This document shows, one piece after another, positions 21,793 through 32,143 of a stretch of 45,765 bases of DNA. The stretch covers positions 473,999 through 519,763 of the forward strand of contig BJOX01000160.1 of the NCBI GenBank assembly GCA_009731375.1, written 5' to 3'. A model generated the notes under the pieces. The model ran no database searches. It was not told where the DNA came from and saw only the letters and a program-made list of their open reading frames with translations. Position 1 is the stretch's first letter, and the number at the start of each line of letters is the position of its first letter. The stretch comes from Paulinella micropora. Lineage: Eukaryota; Cercozoa; Imbricatea; Euglyphida. A program made the translations under genes and the position numbers.

Positions 21793-22505
21793 GTTGGGTG
21801 GTTGTTTCCGTGTTAAGAGGAGACTGTGCGGTGGGTTCATACCACTCATTGGGGTTGAGGGGTTTGGTTCCTGGGGCGTCAAAAACCGTGAGGTTGTTAG
21901 GTAGAGCTCTCCCCCTAGCTACTATCTGTGTCTCCTCGATTCGGATAGGTTTGTTTAGGACGATGACTTGATTGTTTTGATGCACTACGGCAAGCCCTTT
22001 TCGCACCCATGCTGAGGTTGCGACTAGCCCATACTTTAAATGTGGGTTATAGGTGGTATGTGAATCAAAAACACAGACTTCCTCCCCGTGAGAACCAGAG
22101 AGGTTCATTTGAACCTTGCCCTTATACTCAGTCCTAATGCTCCCTTTTGCAATTCTGAACTTCTGTGGGGCCCTCACAAGTTTGACGAATGTGGTTTTGT
22201 CGGGGGATTGTGTTTCACTCGCACCACTGTCATCTACCCACACAATACTACTAGCTTTTATATCGCTGTCTGTTTCAACATAATAGCGCATTCAGCCTGT
22301 GAGTTGTCTTGTGTTGCAGTGTGTGTGCTTTGTGTGTTGGTGGTAGTATCGTCGGTCTGAGAACTATCAGTCGTTTCATCCTCTTCCGGTGATGTCTTAC
22401 CCCCCAACACGGCTTCAAGCTCCTCTGTTTCTCCTTCCGCGTCAGTCTATGTTTTTGGCTTCTTTTGTTTGGCTGCTTGCTAATCCTGCAATTTGCACTT
22501 GTCAA
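21749..22505 (-). pseudogene. Ty1/copia gag C-terminus and protease
   Basis: The frame starting at 22291 shows SSIVWVDDSGASE (retropepsin DSG active site), then FDSHTTYNPHLKYGLVATSA and NNQVIVLNKPIRIEETQIVA, typical of copia protease followed by the pre-integrase segment. Upstream (22505-22300) another frame reads an acidic Thr-rich tail (EELEAVLGGKTSPEEDETTD) that is probably gag. It joins the protease through a frameshift. It lies on the opposite strand from the integrase and RT to its left. Confidence 0.75.
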
Positions 22506-22604
22506 TTGAGCATAAGGTGAGACGACTGCGCCCCGGCTCCGTGGAAGCCAAGGTCTACTAACCTCCCGGCCTTGAATCTTCCTTTCTCTTTGCCAGAAAA
22601 AAAA

Positions 22605-22643
<39 letters not shown>

Positions 22644-22867
22644 AGAGATGGAGAGAGAGCAAACACTTTCAGAAACAAACAGGAATGAATGTAAGGTCTC
22701 TCTATTTCGTGAAAAGCTACGATAGTGACGTTAACGGAAGCTACAAGCTACTACAAGCAACAACTAACAACCACATCAAAGCAGTAGATTTTGATTCAGT
22801 GAGTTGTCAATCGCGGAAGGACCTCAAAAAGTCAACACAAGATTAACTGTGTTTATTGCATCAACAG
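22506..22867. other. poly-A/GA tract and unassigned flank
   Basis: An A18 run followed by (GA)n lies at about 22598-22645. The remainder has no recognisable gene. In minus-strand sense this is where the 5' LTR or leader of the copia element would lie. Confidence 0.4.
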
Positions 22868-22996
22868 AAGCTAGCGGTAGTGAAGTTCGTGGAAGTTTGG
22901 CAGGCCAAAAAGAAAGAAGCGGCTGCTGAGAGTGACGCAACAGCCGCACCACCGAAAGCCCGGTCCGCAGAACCTTCACAGTCACTTGATGTTTGA
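22868..22996 (+). CDS. possible terminal exon of an unidentified gene
   Basis: After an intron-like end (ATTAAC ... TGCATCAACAG) a 129-bp open stretch encodes 42 residues and a TGA. It begins KLAVVKFVEVWQAKKKEAAA and ends in a low-complexity Ala/Pro/Ser tail, QSLDV. The composition is like a real protein C-terminus, with an amphipathic helix then a disordered tail. The upstream exons are not identifiable, because copia DNA lies immediately to the left. I do not recognise the family. It could equally be a chance ORF. Confidence 0.3.
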   Translation, partial: KLAVVKFVEVWQAKKKEAAAESDATAAPPKARSAEPSQSLDV

Positions 22997-23910
22997 GGAC
23001 AGAATGGGATCGACTGCTCCCTAGGCTATGAAAAGTTGCATTCCAGTGCAGGTCGGCTCAAGTTAGTGGGCACTACAGCGCTGTGCACTGACACTGCGAT
23101 CCACAGTCACATTTCTCGTGCAAATGGACTTGAGTCTGTTTGTCATGCCCGGACAGTCCGTGTGACCAGCCTTGGAACGCATTGGTCGCGCTGTACGCTT
23201 ATTATGAATCATCACAACGATATTTATCTTTTATGTGGATTGAAAATTAACTTGAGGAAAAGCGGTGAAACTGCGATTGGGACAGGGAGGGAACAAAGTC
23301 AAAACGTCCGACAGCAGAGAGAATGAAGGACAAAGTTAGCGTTTGAGTGTGGAAAGGCACCGTTTCAGAAGGAAAGGGCCCGGGCTAACGCTGAGATTTT
23401 TATATCACTTATCACAGTGAATTCGAAGCGAAAGTTTTCTATCATGTAAGCACTCTCAATGAATCAGTGCAGATTCTGCCCTCGAGCACCGAAGCCTGTC
23501 AGTCCTTTCTCCTCGCCTGACTGCCCCCTCGCTGCCTCCCTCATTTCTCTAATCCCTGCATGAGAATTGCCTGCTCCTCTTCCCCTTCCTCCTCTTCCTC
23601 CTCTTTCTCTTCTTCTTTCTCCTCCTCTTTCAATGGACCAAAGCCTTCGCACTGCTTCCAGTCAACGACCGGCAACCGGGGCGTCCTTCTACCGGCAGTG
23701 ACCTTCGATACGCAGAATTTACTGAACAATGAAAACAATGCCCGCCACTTCCCAAACAGAAGTTAAAAGATGTACTAAAGTAGGTAACGTACCAACTACA
23801 GAAGATAGATTTTAATGATAATACAATTATCAGACGGAAACGTACAATATATTGGATGGTCGGTAATGACGAACGGAACAATAAGTGGACCCACTATGTG
23901 GGGGCAGATA
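22997..23910. other. non-coding DNA with one dispersed repeat copy
   Basis: No gene is recognised. Bases 23560-23635 are a CTTCCTCCTC pyrimidine tract. The segment 23640-23800 is related to 25370-25540. Confidence 0.4.
23640..23800 (+). repeat. dispersed repeat pair, copy 1
   Basis: It shares, in order, GGGGCGTCC, CTACCGGC, AGAATTTA, AACAAT.CCCGCCA and AAAAGATGT with 25395-25515. Both copies are preceded by simple purine/pyrimidine repeats. The element type is unknown and an LTR scrap is possible. Confidence 0.5.
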
Positions 23911-24441
23911 TCTTCTTCTTCTTCTTCTTCTTCTTCTTCTTCTTTATCTCCTTCTCCTTCTCCTTCCTCTTACATATATAACATATGTCGTACTGCCGCT
24001 ACTGTTACCCCTGTTTATGTTACTACATGTGCTGCTTCTGTCAAAGCTACTACTATCACATATATCCCATCCCCTGTTCTTTTTGTTTTTCTTTGATGTC
24101 TTTCTTTGTATCACTGATCTACTTTTACTTCCTTTTCTACACTTTCTTTTTTCTGACCCTGAGCTTCTATCTTTCTCTTTTTACCTTGTTTCTTCTTTTT
24201 TTCCCCTTTTCTCCTTCTTCGTTTCTGGTTTTTGTTCTTTTGTGATCAGCTCTCTTTCTTTTAGCAGTGTGACACTCTTGTCACATCTTTTGTTTTTTCT
24301 GATTTTTTTTTCACTTTTTTTGTCTTTTGATTTTTTTGTCTCTCTCTGAGACTCTTCTTTGTGTACACCTTTTATTTACCACTGTCCTTTCTCAGTCACT
24401 CATTTTCCCTTTTACTTTCTCCCTCTTTGGTTTTTCCTGTC

Positions 24442-24444
<3 letters not shown>
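23911..24444 (+). repeat. (TTC)n and T-rich low-complexity tract
   Basis: (CTT)n at about 23911-23965 is followed by a 400-bp T/C-rich stretch. The Phe/Leu/Ser-rich frames over it are compositional. Confidence 0.75.
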
Positions 24445-24526
<82 letters not shown>

Positions 24527-24583
24527 GATGGAGGCGCATGTGCAGAAATGCATCAGCCATTGACAGAGAAGCACTACTACTAC

Positions 24584-24632
<49 letters not shown>

Positions 24633-24637
24633 GTTAT
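24445..24637 (+). repeat. (TTA)n microsatellites bounding SINE pieces
   Basis: Long ATT/TTA runs at 24445-24526 and about 24577-24635 enclose a 48-bp SINE tail fragment and lead into the full SINE copy at 24638. Confidence 0.95.
24527..24574 (+). mobile_element. truncated SINE, 3' tail only
   Basis: Forty-eight bases (GATGGAGGCGCATGTGCAGA to GAGAAGCAC) match the last 48 bases of the full SINE copies. As in those, they are followed by a (ACT/ATT)n tail. This fits 5' truncation during target-primed reverse transcription. Confidence 0.8.
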
Positions 24638-24903
24638 GGACACCGTGATAGCCCAGTGGTCAAGTTCTACCATCTGGGCCCTGTCGCCAGTTCGATTCCC
24701 GTCGGTGCCACCAGTATTTTCATTGAACATACCGATCCGTCTGGACCAGTATTTTCATTGAACATACCGGCCCGTCTGGAAGTGTTGGAACTGCCCTTGC
24801 GGGGGTGTCATTAGAGCTTATCGTCAATTCTTCGTACTCCCCTCACGGGTGAGACGATGGAGGCGCATGTGCAGAAATGCATCAGCCATTGACAGAGAAG
24901 CAC
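24638..24903 (+). mobile_element. tRNA-derived SINE, copy 1 (266 bp)
   Basis: The first 75 bases are tRNA-like. TAGCCCAGTGG at 24649-24659 fits the RNA polymerase III A box and AGTTCGATTCC at 24689-24699 the B box, at normal tRNA spacing, and the end GGTGCCACCA mimics an acceptor end. A tRNA-unrelated body follows, with a 35-bp unit repeated in tandem (24711-24745, 24746-24780). The 3' tail is (ATT)n. It is not a functional tRNA gene: the arms pair imperfectly and transcription would run into the body. It needs a LINE's reverse transcriptase to move. Confidence 0.88.
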
Positions 24904-24984
24904 TATTATTATTGTTATTATTATTTTACGCTTCATTCTTACATCTTTTGTATCTCTATGATACCACTTCTGTTTTCCTCTTAC

Positions 24985-25060
24985 ACTTCCCACTCAGTAA
25001 TCCTACTAGTGGCAAGTATTTTATTAACTTGAAACATTGTTTGCGTAAATATATCCACTC
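24985..25060 (+). repeat. dispersed repeat, copy b
   Basis: This is the counterpart of 10596-10670 (CTTCCCACTCAGTAATCCTA, AGTGGCAAGTATT, TTGCGTAAAT). The region between the SINE and 25220 has no gene. Confidence 0.5.
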
Positions 25061-25221
25061 GCATAAGTCAGTCAATCATTCGTTCAAGTCGTCAATCCGT
25101 CATCTTAATCTTTCGTCACAGTCCGTTCGGTGTTCTGTTATCCATGTATCCTTCTCTTATAATTAGTGTATTATGGCTGGTGCGTGGCTGCCACCACTTG
25201 CATCTCTGCATCAAAGACGCC

Positions 25222-25325
25222 AGCTTTTTTTTTTTTTTTTTTTCCACAATGCCCATGGAGGAGAAAAAAAAGGAGGAAGGAAAGAAAGAGAAAGAGAACT
25301 AAGAGAAAACTAGAGAGAAAAAGAA

Positions 25326-25362
<37 letters not shown>

Positions 25363-25365
25363 AAT
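25222..25365 (+). repeat. poly-T, A/G-rich and (GA)n tract
   Basis: A T-run at 25226-25243 is followed by GGAGAAAAAAAAGGAGG-type sequence and (GA)n to 25362. No gene is present. Confidence 0.9.
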
Positions 25366-25369
25366 GGAA

Positions 25370-25540
25370 GAAAACCCTCGCGACTTCTTCAAACTGCAAC
25401 CGGCACTCGGGGCGTCCCCCTCCTACCGGCCAACGACTTCCCACGAAGAAGAATTTAACAATCATAATGAAACAATCCCGCCAGTCTAAATGACGACGTC
25501 ACACAAAAGATGTGCCTCTGGAAAATAAGCCACGAAACTG
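25370..25540 (+). repeat. dispersed repeat pair, copy 2
   Basis: It is related to 23640-23800 through GGGGCGTCC, CTACCGGCC, AGAATTTAACAAT, CAATCCCGCCA and AAAAGATGT words in the same order. It lies just downstream (minus sense) of the 26-30 kb copia element, so a 3' LTR relation is possible but unproven. Confidence 0.5.
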
Positions 25541-25983
25541 CCTGATATGGGTAATAAGGGTATGGTAAAAAGCTGGTGCCACCAGTACCAGAAAAGGTAT
25601 TCTAATTGACTGTATTAATAACTAATAATACTACTAACAGTAACGATTATTGCTAACGTATAAAATAGCAATACGGACATAACTGAGAAGGGTCTAATTT
25701 TTAATAATTGTCCAATGCTCCCTTAATTAGATTCCCTTACTAGTCAGTGTCCAACCAAGAAGTGCAACTAACAACTAGATTAAGCAAATAATCAAAGCGT
25801 AAAGTGAGCTACCCTACGTCTCCTGTGGAGTTCGACTATATAGCTACACTATACCAACTAAAGCGCGACATGCACAACAGTGCATAAGATACGACTAAAT
25901 GAGAGCAGAGGTGCTAGCCTACGTCTCCACAACATGTGGAGGTCGGCAATCTAGTCACCTAATTTCTAATATCTATTCCCTTG
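25541..25983. other. non-coding flank, possible LTR region
   Basis: No coding content is seen. It contains two CCTACGTCTCC..(A/T)GTGGAG words (about 25812 and 25919). In minus-strand sense it follows the RNase H end of the second copia element. Confidence 0.35.
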
Positions 25984-26976
25984 CTATCGGGACCTATCAA
26001 GAGTCCTAGCAGAAAGACACCGTTGTAGGAAGTCCTGCTGTCGGGAGGGTTGTCCCTCTAAGAGGGAACGGTTCCCCGAGTCTTTAAATCTGGGCCACGT
26101 GCCGAACTCGACGGTCGTAAAGCTCACCCCGCATAGCCTTAGTGTTGATGTCGGCCACATTGTCGGCTGAGCCCACCTCAAGTTCTCGTTGACGACGAGT
26201 CCATAGTTTACGATGGCACACCGCAGGTCCACGTGTCCCAGCTTCCTAGCAAAATCATTAGTATCAGCAAGATCCAGCGCTCCCTGGTTGTCGCCGTACA
26301 GGATGGGGGGCTGCCCCCACCCGTACGGCCCCAGCGCGTCGGCGACCCGTCCGTCTGCGATGCCCTGTACAAAATTATTAATAATGATTTTATCCTGCCC
26401 GTGGTACGCCTCCACCATGGCGTACACTTCGGCCTCGCAGGATGAGGCTTCCGGTGCCGCAGGCACCAGACCCTCGCCAGTCGCCGCCTCTTGGCGCTCT
26501 CCACTCCCGGGCCGGCGCTGACGCCACCAACTCGTCGACCGTAGCCCTCGCCTTCTCCTCCATTCGCGCTCCCAGGACTGCGTCCTTTGGTGGGGCCACC
26601 GACACATTACGCTTTATGCAAAAGGGGAGCACGGAGCCTCCAAGAAAGAAATGGAAGCCGGGCCCCGCTAAGCGAGCGCGGCGATCTTCCGGCGAACCCT
26701 TCCAACTTGAGTCGCCCACGACTTCAAGCGGGTGCCGTTCGCTTTAGTAATTTAAAAGCGAATGCCTTTGGAACGCGTACCGTTAAGGTACCGCACGACC
26801 TGCTCTGCCTGCTGATAATTGAATAACTCTGGCTTGGAGGCATGGATCGCTACCTCCCCGAGCGGGTCCAACACCTCATGCCGAGTGATACGTGTCCACA
26901 AGAGGACACCTACGATGTGCTGCGGCGAGAACTGCTCTAACACGGACTGCTTTCCGGCCCGCACCCCCGGCATCAA
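25984..26976 (-). pseudogene. copia RT end and RNase H (second element)
   Basis: The frame at 26976-26752 gives LEQFSPQHIVGVLLWTRITR and NYQQAEQVVRYLNGTRSKGI, the RYL.GT block between RT and RNase H. The frame at 26607-25984 gives ASSCEAEVYAMVEAYHGQDK (RNase H Glu), then PPILYGDNQGALDLADT (Asp) and LGHVDLRCAIVN. Another frame then carries DNVADINTKAMRGELYDRRV, the final ADIFTK-like box. Two frameshifts break the domain. Confidence 0.75.
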
Positions 26977-27019
26977 CCACGGCGAGTCGACAGTTGCTAG
27001 ACCGGTGCACTGGAGCTTC

Positions 27020-27594
27020 TCAACGGCTTCCTTGATAAAGTCTTCCTGAGATCTTGATCGTACGGCCTAACCGACAGTCTTCCTTATTTTCGATATTCAG
27101 GCCTACCACCCCAGTCGGAGCCTCTTGCTTAAAGACCCTAAAGGCCTTCTTACCGGCAGCTAATAACTCCGCTTCGACATCCTTACCACTGAACACTCCC
27201 ATCATGTCGTCGACGTGCACGAACACAAAGTCCGGTTTGTCCTTACCGGGTAGCCAACGCCAGAAGAAACAAGGAAAAGCAACATGGGTCTTAAATCCCA
27301 AACTTTCCAAGAAAGGCGCAAGGTTATAACGCCACCACTTGCGGCCCGCATCCGGTCTACCGTAGAGGGCTGTAGCATTTCCCACACATAACCCGGCTCT
27401 TCTAAACCAAAAGGTGGTACGATGTATGTGGGGCGATAACCCTGCTCAGCTGCCGACGCTTCAGTGTACGCTGTGCCAACGTCCCACTTCGACAGGACTA
27501 AGCCAAAGAACACCGTCAGAGCGAAAAGCATCAAGATGGTAAGTGCACACGGGGTAGGGAAGTCACGTTTCCCAAAGTGCCATCCTTGGATCAT
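27020..27594 (-). pseudogene. copia reverse transcriptase (second element)
   Basis: One frame (from 27594) holds the fingers/palm start, LSKWDVGTAYTEASA (first catalytic Asp) and PPFGLEEPGYVWEM. A frameshift near 27370 leads to ATALYGRPDAGRKWWRYNLA, then PDFVFVHVDDMMGVFSGKD (catalytic DD near 27206-27220) and GVVGLNIENKEDCRLGRTIK. Upstream, 27600-27740 joins it to the integrase frame through further frameshifts. Confidence 0.8.
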
Positions 27595-27740
27595 GGAAAA
27601 CCCCTTGGCCGTCCACCGGCTTTTGAACCGTCACTTCAGGATCTCTCCCCCGGCCTCATTGGTAGCATCTACGAACCGGCTTCACAAATGTCTTTCTTGT
27701 CGACTAAGTCGGCTCGGACTCTCCGGAAGCAACCTTTCTC

Positions 27741-29207
27741 TCAGAGTGTAGGCATCTCCTCGGCTCTGGCGTCGTCCCAGTACCCTAGCTCGTCGGCTTG
27801 CTTCTCACTCACCGGTCTAGTGAACGTGGCGGCATGGGCGGCCTCCGGACCGGCGGCAAGGTACTTGACGATCTCGGAGTCCAACATACGTTCTGGGGCA
27901 TCGTCATCCTCAAACTTTACCCAGTGGGCCGGTCCGTTCTTCTTCTGCTTCTTGACCCATATGGATTCGCTCACGTCTAAGACTTGCATCTGGCCCCGTC
28001 GGACCTCATCCCTGAAACCCACCCCGTAGGTCTTCTTGGCCCAAGCCCAGCCCCACTGAGTGGCTGGGGTCTCAACCCACCTTCCCTTCAGCTCCCCTAT
28101 TGCTTCCGGGTCTGGATCGGGGGTCTCTTCCTCGGCTTTCGCGGCTTTCTGTTCAGAGGTCGCTTCCTCCACTTCGCCGTCGGAATCGGAGCTATCAAGC
28201 TCCACCGGATTCGGGGCCTTCTTACCATCACCGGACTCGGTCACCCCCACCCGGGGCTTTGTGACAAACAGCTGCTCCAGGTCGGCGTCTTCCACCAAGG
28301 GGTCTCCTTTGAACTGTTCTAAGCTCAGGCCCTTCTTCTCCCAGAGGGGTTGTAACAACGGCCAGGCGGGCTGGTTGTCGTCAAAGTTCTTGACGTTTCG
28401 CCAGGGAAACACCCTTCCTTCGCACAAGATCAAGTGCGCTGAGTACTCCAAACTCAGACCTAACCAGGCGGCCATATGGGTCCGGCTCTCGTCGTGCCCT
28501 AACCTGCCCTCGATGACCATATGGCACAGGCACCCAAAGGGATGAAGGTAAGCTATCCAGTTCACCTTCCTTTCTCGGGGCATAAGCTCAAACAACCGGA
28601 CGTCCCCACCGGATCGCTTCGGCGAAAGGTTGTGCAAGAGGATATTAGCGTGCTGCCACGCATATCCCAAGAGTTCGTAGGGTAGCTGTGCCTTAACCAT
28701 GTTATGGCGCGCTTTGCGCCAAAAGTCCCACTGGGACACTTCGGAATAGGCGTTCTTGTTATGCTCGTTGAGGGTATTGACCCTCTTCCTCACTCCCGTG
28801 TCCCGGACCAGCTCCTTGAAGTCAGTTGAGATATGCTCGCCGTCTACCCTAACTTCCTTCACCTTCTTGCCGCTTTGCGTCTCGAGGAAGTTCATACATT
28901 CCCGCATGAAACACACTTCTGGTGCCGCTGTGCCATCCTTTAGCAGGAGGCCAAACGCATACCCGGTGTTAGCCTCGATCCCCACCATGCCGTACCAAAG
29001 CCCACCATGGAGGGGTTTGCGTAAGCACCCGGACTTGTCGAACGACACGGCCTCGAACTTTTCTACCTGTGTCAGTTGGTTGCTTGCCGGATGGTTTATC
29101 TTTCCCCCTTTCGCGGCTGGGCACTCCTTACACTCCTTTACGGCTTGCTCATGGGTCTTGTCACCCACTATCCTGATCCCGTAAGCCTCACTGATGAGGC
29201 GCTGCAT
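27741..29207 (-). pseudogene. copia integrase and C-terminal tether (second element)
   Basis: The 488-residue open frame reads KECKECPAAKGGKINHPAS (zinc-module CxxC), then EAVSFDKSGC, GIEANTGYAFGLLLKDG, VRVDGEHISTDFKELVRDTG (second catalytic Asp), NEHNKNAYSEVSQ (probable Glu) and AYLHPFGCLCHMVIEGRLG with AAWLGLSLEY. An acidic tether (SSDSDGEVEEATSEQKAAKA) and a further segment with SIWVKKQKKNG follow. It is in the same frame as the protease ORF upstream. Only one TAA, near 29238, separates them, just before HQKFGGPGS, where the conserved integrase His module begins. Confidence 0.82.
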
Positions 29208-29237
29208 GCGGCTTCCGGGTCCCCCGAACTTCTGATG

Positions 29238-29927
29238 TTATTGTTCGCTAGTCAACTCAGTGACCTTAGCCATCTCTTTCCCGAAGAAAGCTCTAGCCTC
29301 AACCTTATCGGCAGCCAGCTCTTGGTTGGTGGAAGTCACGAAACGCCACACCTTATCCTTGGCGTCGAGGTACAGGACCCCGGCCTTAAGTTCTAGGGAA
29401 ATGTCCGGTATCCAGGCCTTGGTGATGTAGCCCTCTCCCTTCTTGTTGAGGACCACGCTGTACCCTTCCTTGGCCAACTGAGGACCGGAGACTAAGGTTT
29501 CATCTATGTTGGGGCTAACCCACACACTACCTAAGTGTAACCTGTTCTTTTCCCCCTTTCCGTTCACGGTCGTCATGTCTAACGAGCTCTTCTTAGTAAC
29601 GGTGGTCTCCCCGTTGACTGTGTCTACCCGTTTCATTCCTCGCTGGATGTTGAACAGACGTTGTTCAGCTCCGGCCGGCACAAAGTGCAACGTAGCTCCC
29701 GAATCGAACATGGGATCTTTGTCCGCACTCCATCCTAGTAGGGCCTGTTCCACTAGCCGGATACCTTTAGCCATCCATCCGCGTTCGGCCATGAAACGCA
29801 CTAGGTCGTCAACCGGGTCGGCTTCTCCCTCGGCTTCCGGCAAACGTGCGTATTCCTTCTCTAGTACGCTCTCACCATGCACCACCCTTTCTCGGACTCT
29901 GAACTGCTTAGTACAAGGTTGAAACAC
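29238..29927 (-). pseudogene. copia protease region (second element)
   Basis: The 229-residue frame contains DPMFDSGATLHFVPAG, the retropepsin active site (near 29680-29712). It continues with TVTKKSSLDMTTVNGKGEKN and LHLGSVWVSPNIDETLVSGP, the usual copia .L..VLYVP.....LLS...L block, then GYSVVLNKKGEGYI. It ends in a TAA. The next ORF continues in the same frame. Confidence 0.82.
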
Positions 29928-30085
29928 GGCGGCACTGTTGGCTGCTGCTCCTTCTACGGCCCAATGTCTCGGCCACCTAGGCTTGTTTATGGGATACTCA
30001 CTGCCCGCGCCCAGTCGTACAACAGCCTAGTCCATTCGCCCCACCTATTTCCGGAAGTCGGTTTCATCTTTTTCTTCCTCACCGC

Positions 30086-32143
30086 TCAACGCCGGACGGT
30101 GCAACCTGCGCATCTCCTCTTGTTGCTGGGCCATGGCTCGGAGTCGTAATGGGCAGTGCGGGCCTGTTGGCTGGTCCGATATACCCGGTCGGGTTGATAC
30201 TTGCCATCGCCGGCCGGCGGAGATCGGGTCCGCTTAGCGCGTTGCACGTGTTTGCGGTTCTTCTTGTAGCGGGGTTTGCCACCAAGACTACTCTTGAAAG
30301 CTGGTCGAGCTGGTTTCGGTTTAGGCTTGCGTGTCCCAGTAGCGCCAGTAGTGTCGATGTGAAGGCAATCGCCGTAGCCACACTTACACCACATTTGATG
30401 TGTCTTGTTTGGGTGAAGCGCTTGCCATGCGAAAATGCCGTCAGGGACATTATAAGCGAACTGGTTACTGTTGAGTGATGGTACGGTATCTATTGAACAC
30501 CAAATAGGGTCCACACTATTTTTCCCCTCTACGACGAGTTCAGCGAGTCTCCGCCAGACGCGCTCTTTGTCTTTGAAGCTTGCCACACCGTTGATGGCTC
30601 CTGATGCGTTGAAGAAAGCGCGATCCAAAGAGTACGGGATGATGAGGCCGCAGTTGCTGAAGTAGTTGAGTTCCGAAAGGATCTCCCGTCGTAAGTAGAT
30701 GTGTAGGCTGGGGTTGATAGCGGAAAGCCAAAATGATGGCTGTGTAGGTAGATCGGAGGGCTTACTATCTGCGCAGTGTTTAGCTGTGCAAATACACCAT
30801 GGTAAATGGGGCGTAAGGCATGCTTTACGTGACGCGCGGAAGGCAAAGAGGCCATCAGGAAGATCTTGTCGGGTACCGGCGTCGAAGTCTGGCTCACGTT
30901 GGAGAAAAGGCTTACCCGATCGTTGTCCGACATCGATCCAATGGGCCAAGTTGTACCAGAGATAGCGTTGCTGATCCGGGTCTAGCTTGTCTGTAAGGTA
31001 GGCTGCAGCCGCGTTGAGTCCGCCAGAGGAGACTCAACAAATCCAGTTCATGTGCGCGTAAAAGTTGAGCTGCTTCAAAATCTTAAGGCGCATGTCCGTT
31101 CGTAGGTCGGGATTGATGGCAGCAAGACGGAACATACCTGGGTAGATAGGCTGAGGGGCTGGTTCGAGAGAGGCGTACTTCGTTTCGAGCCATTCCGCCT
31201 GTTGTCTTGACCGGGAACGTAGGTGCATGGCGTGGGATGACGGTGATGTCGCCGCAGTCGAAGAAGACGATGACGATAAAGATGTGGCCGTAGGTGGTTG
31301 GCTACTTGCCGGGTTGGGCGAGTCCGGTTTTGACTCGTCGTCGTCGTCGTCTTTTCTTCGGTACGGAGTCGGCGGTCTGGTGTTACAGGCTGTTTTTGAG
31401 ACTTTAGGTGGAGTAGGTGCAGGCTGCGTGCTTGCAGTACTCTGTGTAGCGGGTGTCGGAGCGGGGACTGATCCCGAAGTGTTGGTAGGCGTGGGGCCCG
31501 AACTAGAGCTCGAACTACTAGAGCTCGAACTGCTAGAGCTCGAACTGCTAGAGCTGGCGCCGGAAGTTGGGGCGAATACCGCGTCGTCGAGCATTTTCGA
31601 CGTCGATCGGGAAGCTGCTGGATCCCGGTAGTCGGACTGTCCATCCGGGATCATGCACACGTCGAATCCAGGGTCGATGAACATCCCCTGGGGAAAGCCG
31701 ATGCGGTAGTGTCCGCGTGTTTCCAGTGGACTCAGCGTGTGGATCGGGAGGGGCAGATTCAGAAGTGCCTCGGCTTGAAGATCCGACTGAGGCATCTTCA
31801 TTTCGCAATAGAACTTGCGGAGGCGTTCTGCAGTCTCGGCTGCCTTCAGATTGATCCAGCGGCCCGTGTCTGTATGTTGATCCACCGGTAGTGCCGATTC
31901 TGCGTTCCCCGGGGCCCATCTCTGGATGTGGGGATTGGGGTGGTAGTTCATCCGTCTGCGAAGGCATGGGACGCCAGAAGGATAACCTTTCAAACGTTTT
32001 TCTCGCGAATACGGGTTGACCATGTCATAGTCGCAGGGGGAGGTGCCCGGGGGATGGTGGACTACGTGGATTTCGCGGCTGAAGCGCTTGCCGGTCTGGC
32101 TGGCGATAAGATAGATAGCGATTTGAGCTATAATCCACTCCAC
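30086..32143 (-). CDS. unknown protein with duplicated Cys-motif domain, internal TGA
   Basis: Two ORFs (32143-31034 and 30949-30086) are in the same frame and separated by one TGA at 31034-31036, with sensible sequence on both sides. The N-terminal part has a structured segment (EWIIAQIAIYLIASQTGKRF), then a poly-Ser stretch and a Thr/Pro-rich linker. The C-terminal part holds two copies of a roughly 115-residue unit. Each begins L(A/S)AINP.L....R..IL..LN, continues to a (L/V)PDG(L/I)FA(F/W).A motif and ends in WC.C (PWCIC and MWCKCGYGDCLH). A basic tail follows (KPRYKKNRKHVQRAKRTRSP). I do not recognise the family. The paired Cys motifs suggest metal binding. It lies head-to-tail with the ORFs to its right and could be part of one broken polyprotein. 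Confidence 0.5.

Larger units (their letters stand above)
16571..22505. mobile_element. rearranged Ty1/copia element: ends on -, integrase and RT on +
   Basis: The minus-strand outer parts are gag/protease (22505 to about 21790) and RNase H (about 17140 to 16571). The plus-strand middle (about 17230-21790) carries integrase, linker and RT. Turning the middle over would restore the copia order protease, integrase, RT, RNase H. An internal inversion, or a misoriented contig, is therefore simpler than two nested partial elements. The middle also contains a 10-N gap flanked by an exact duplication, so assembly error is a serious possibility. Confidence 0.65.
25984..30140 (-). mobile_element. second Ty1/copia element, degenerate but collinear
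   Basis: Reading right to left, protease, integrase, RT and RNase H appear in the copia order and on one strand, spread over at least five frames. The sequence differs from the 16.6-22.5 kb element (DSGAT versus DSGAS, FVHVDDM versus FHVDDG), so it is a separate lineage. A candidate gag start (MAQQQEEMRRLHRPALSGEE, near 30130) lies just upstream of the protease frame. LTRs could not be identified. At least one in-frame stop and several frameshifts make it a non-autonomous relic. Confidence 0.8.

Noticed and set aside
24638-24712. A functional tRNA gene
   Set aside because: A and B boxes are present but the arms pair imperfectly, and the same 75 bases head three 266-bp repeats with a common body and tail, so it is a SINE head.
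24440-24730. Poly-Asn/poly-Ile ORFs near the SINE
   Set aside because: They are (TTA)n read in different frames.
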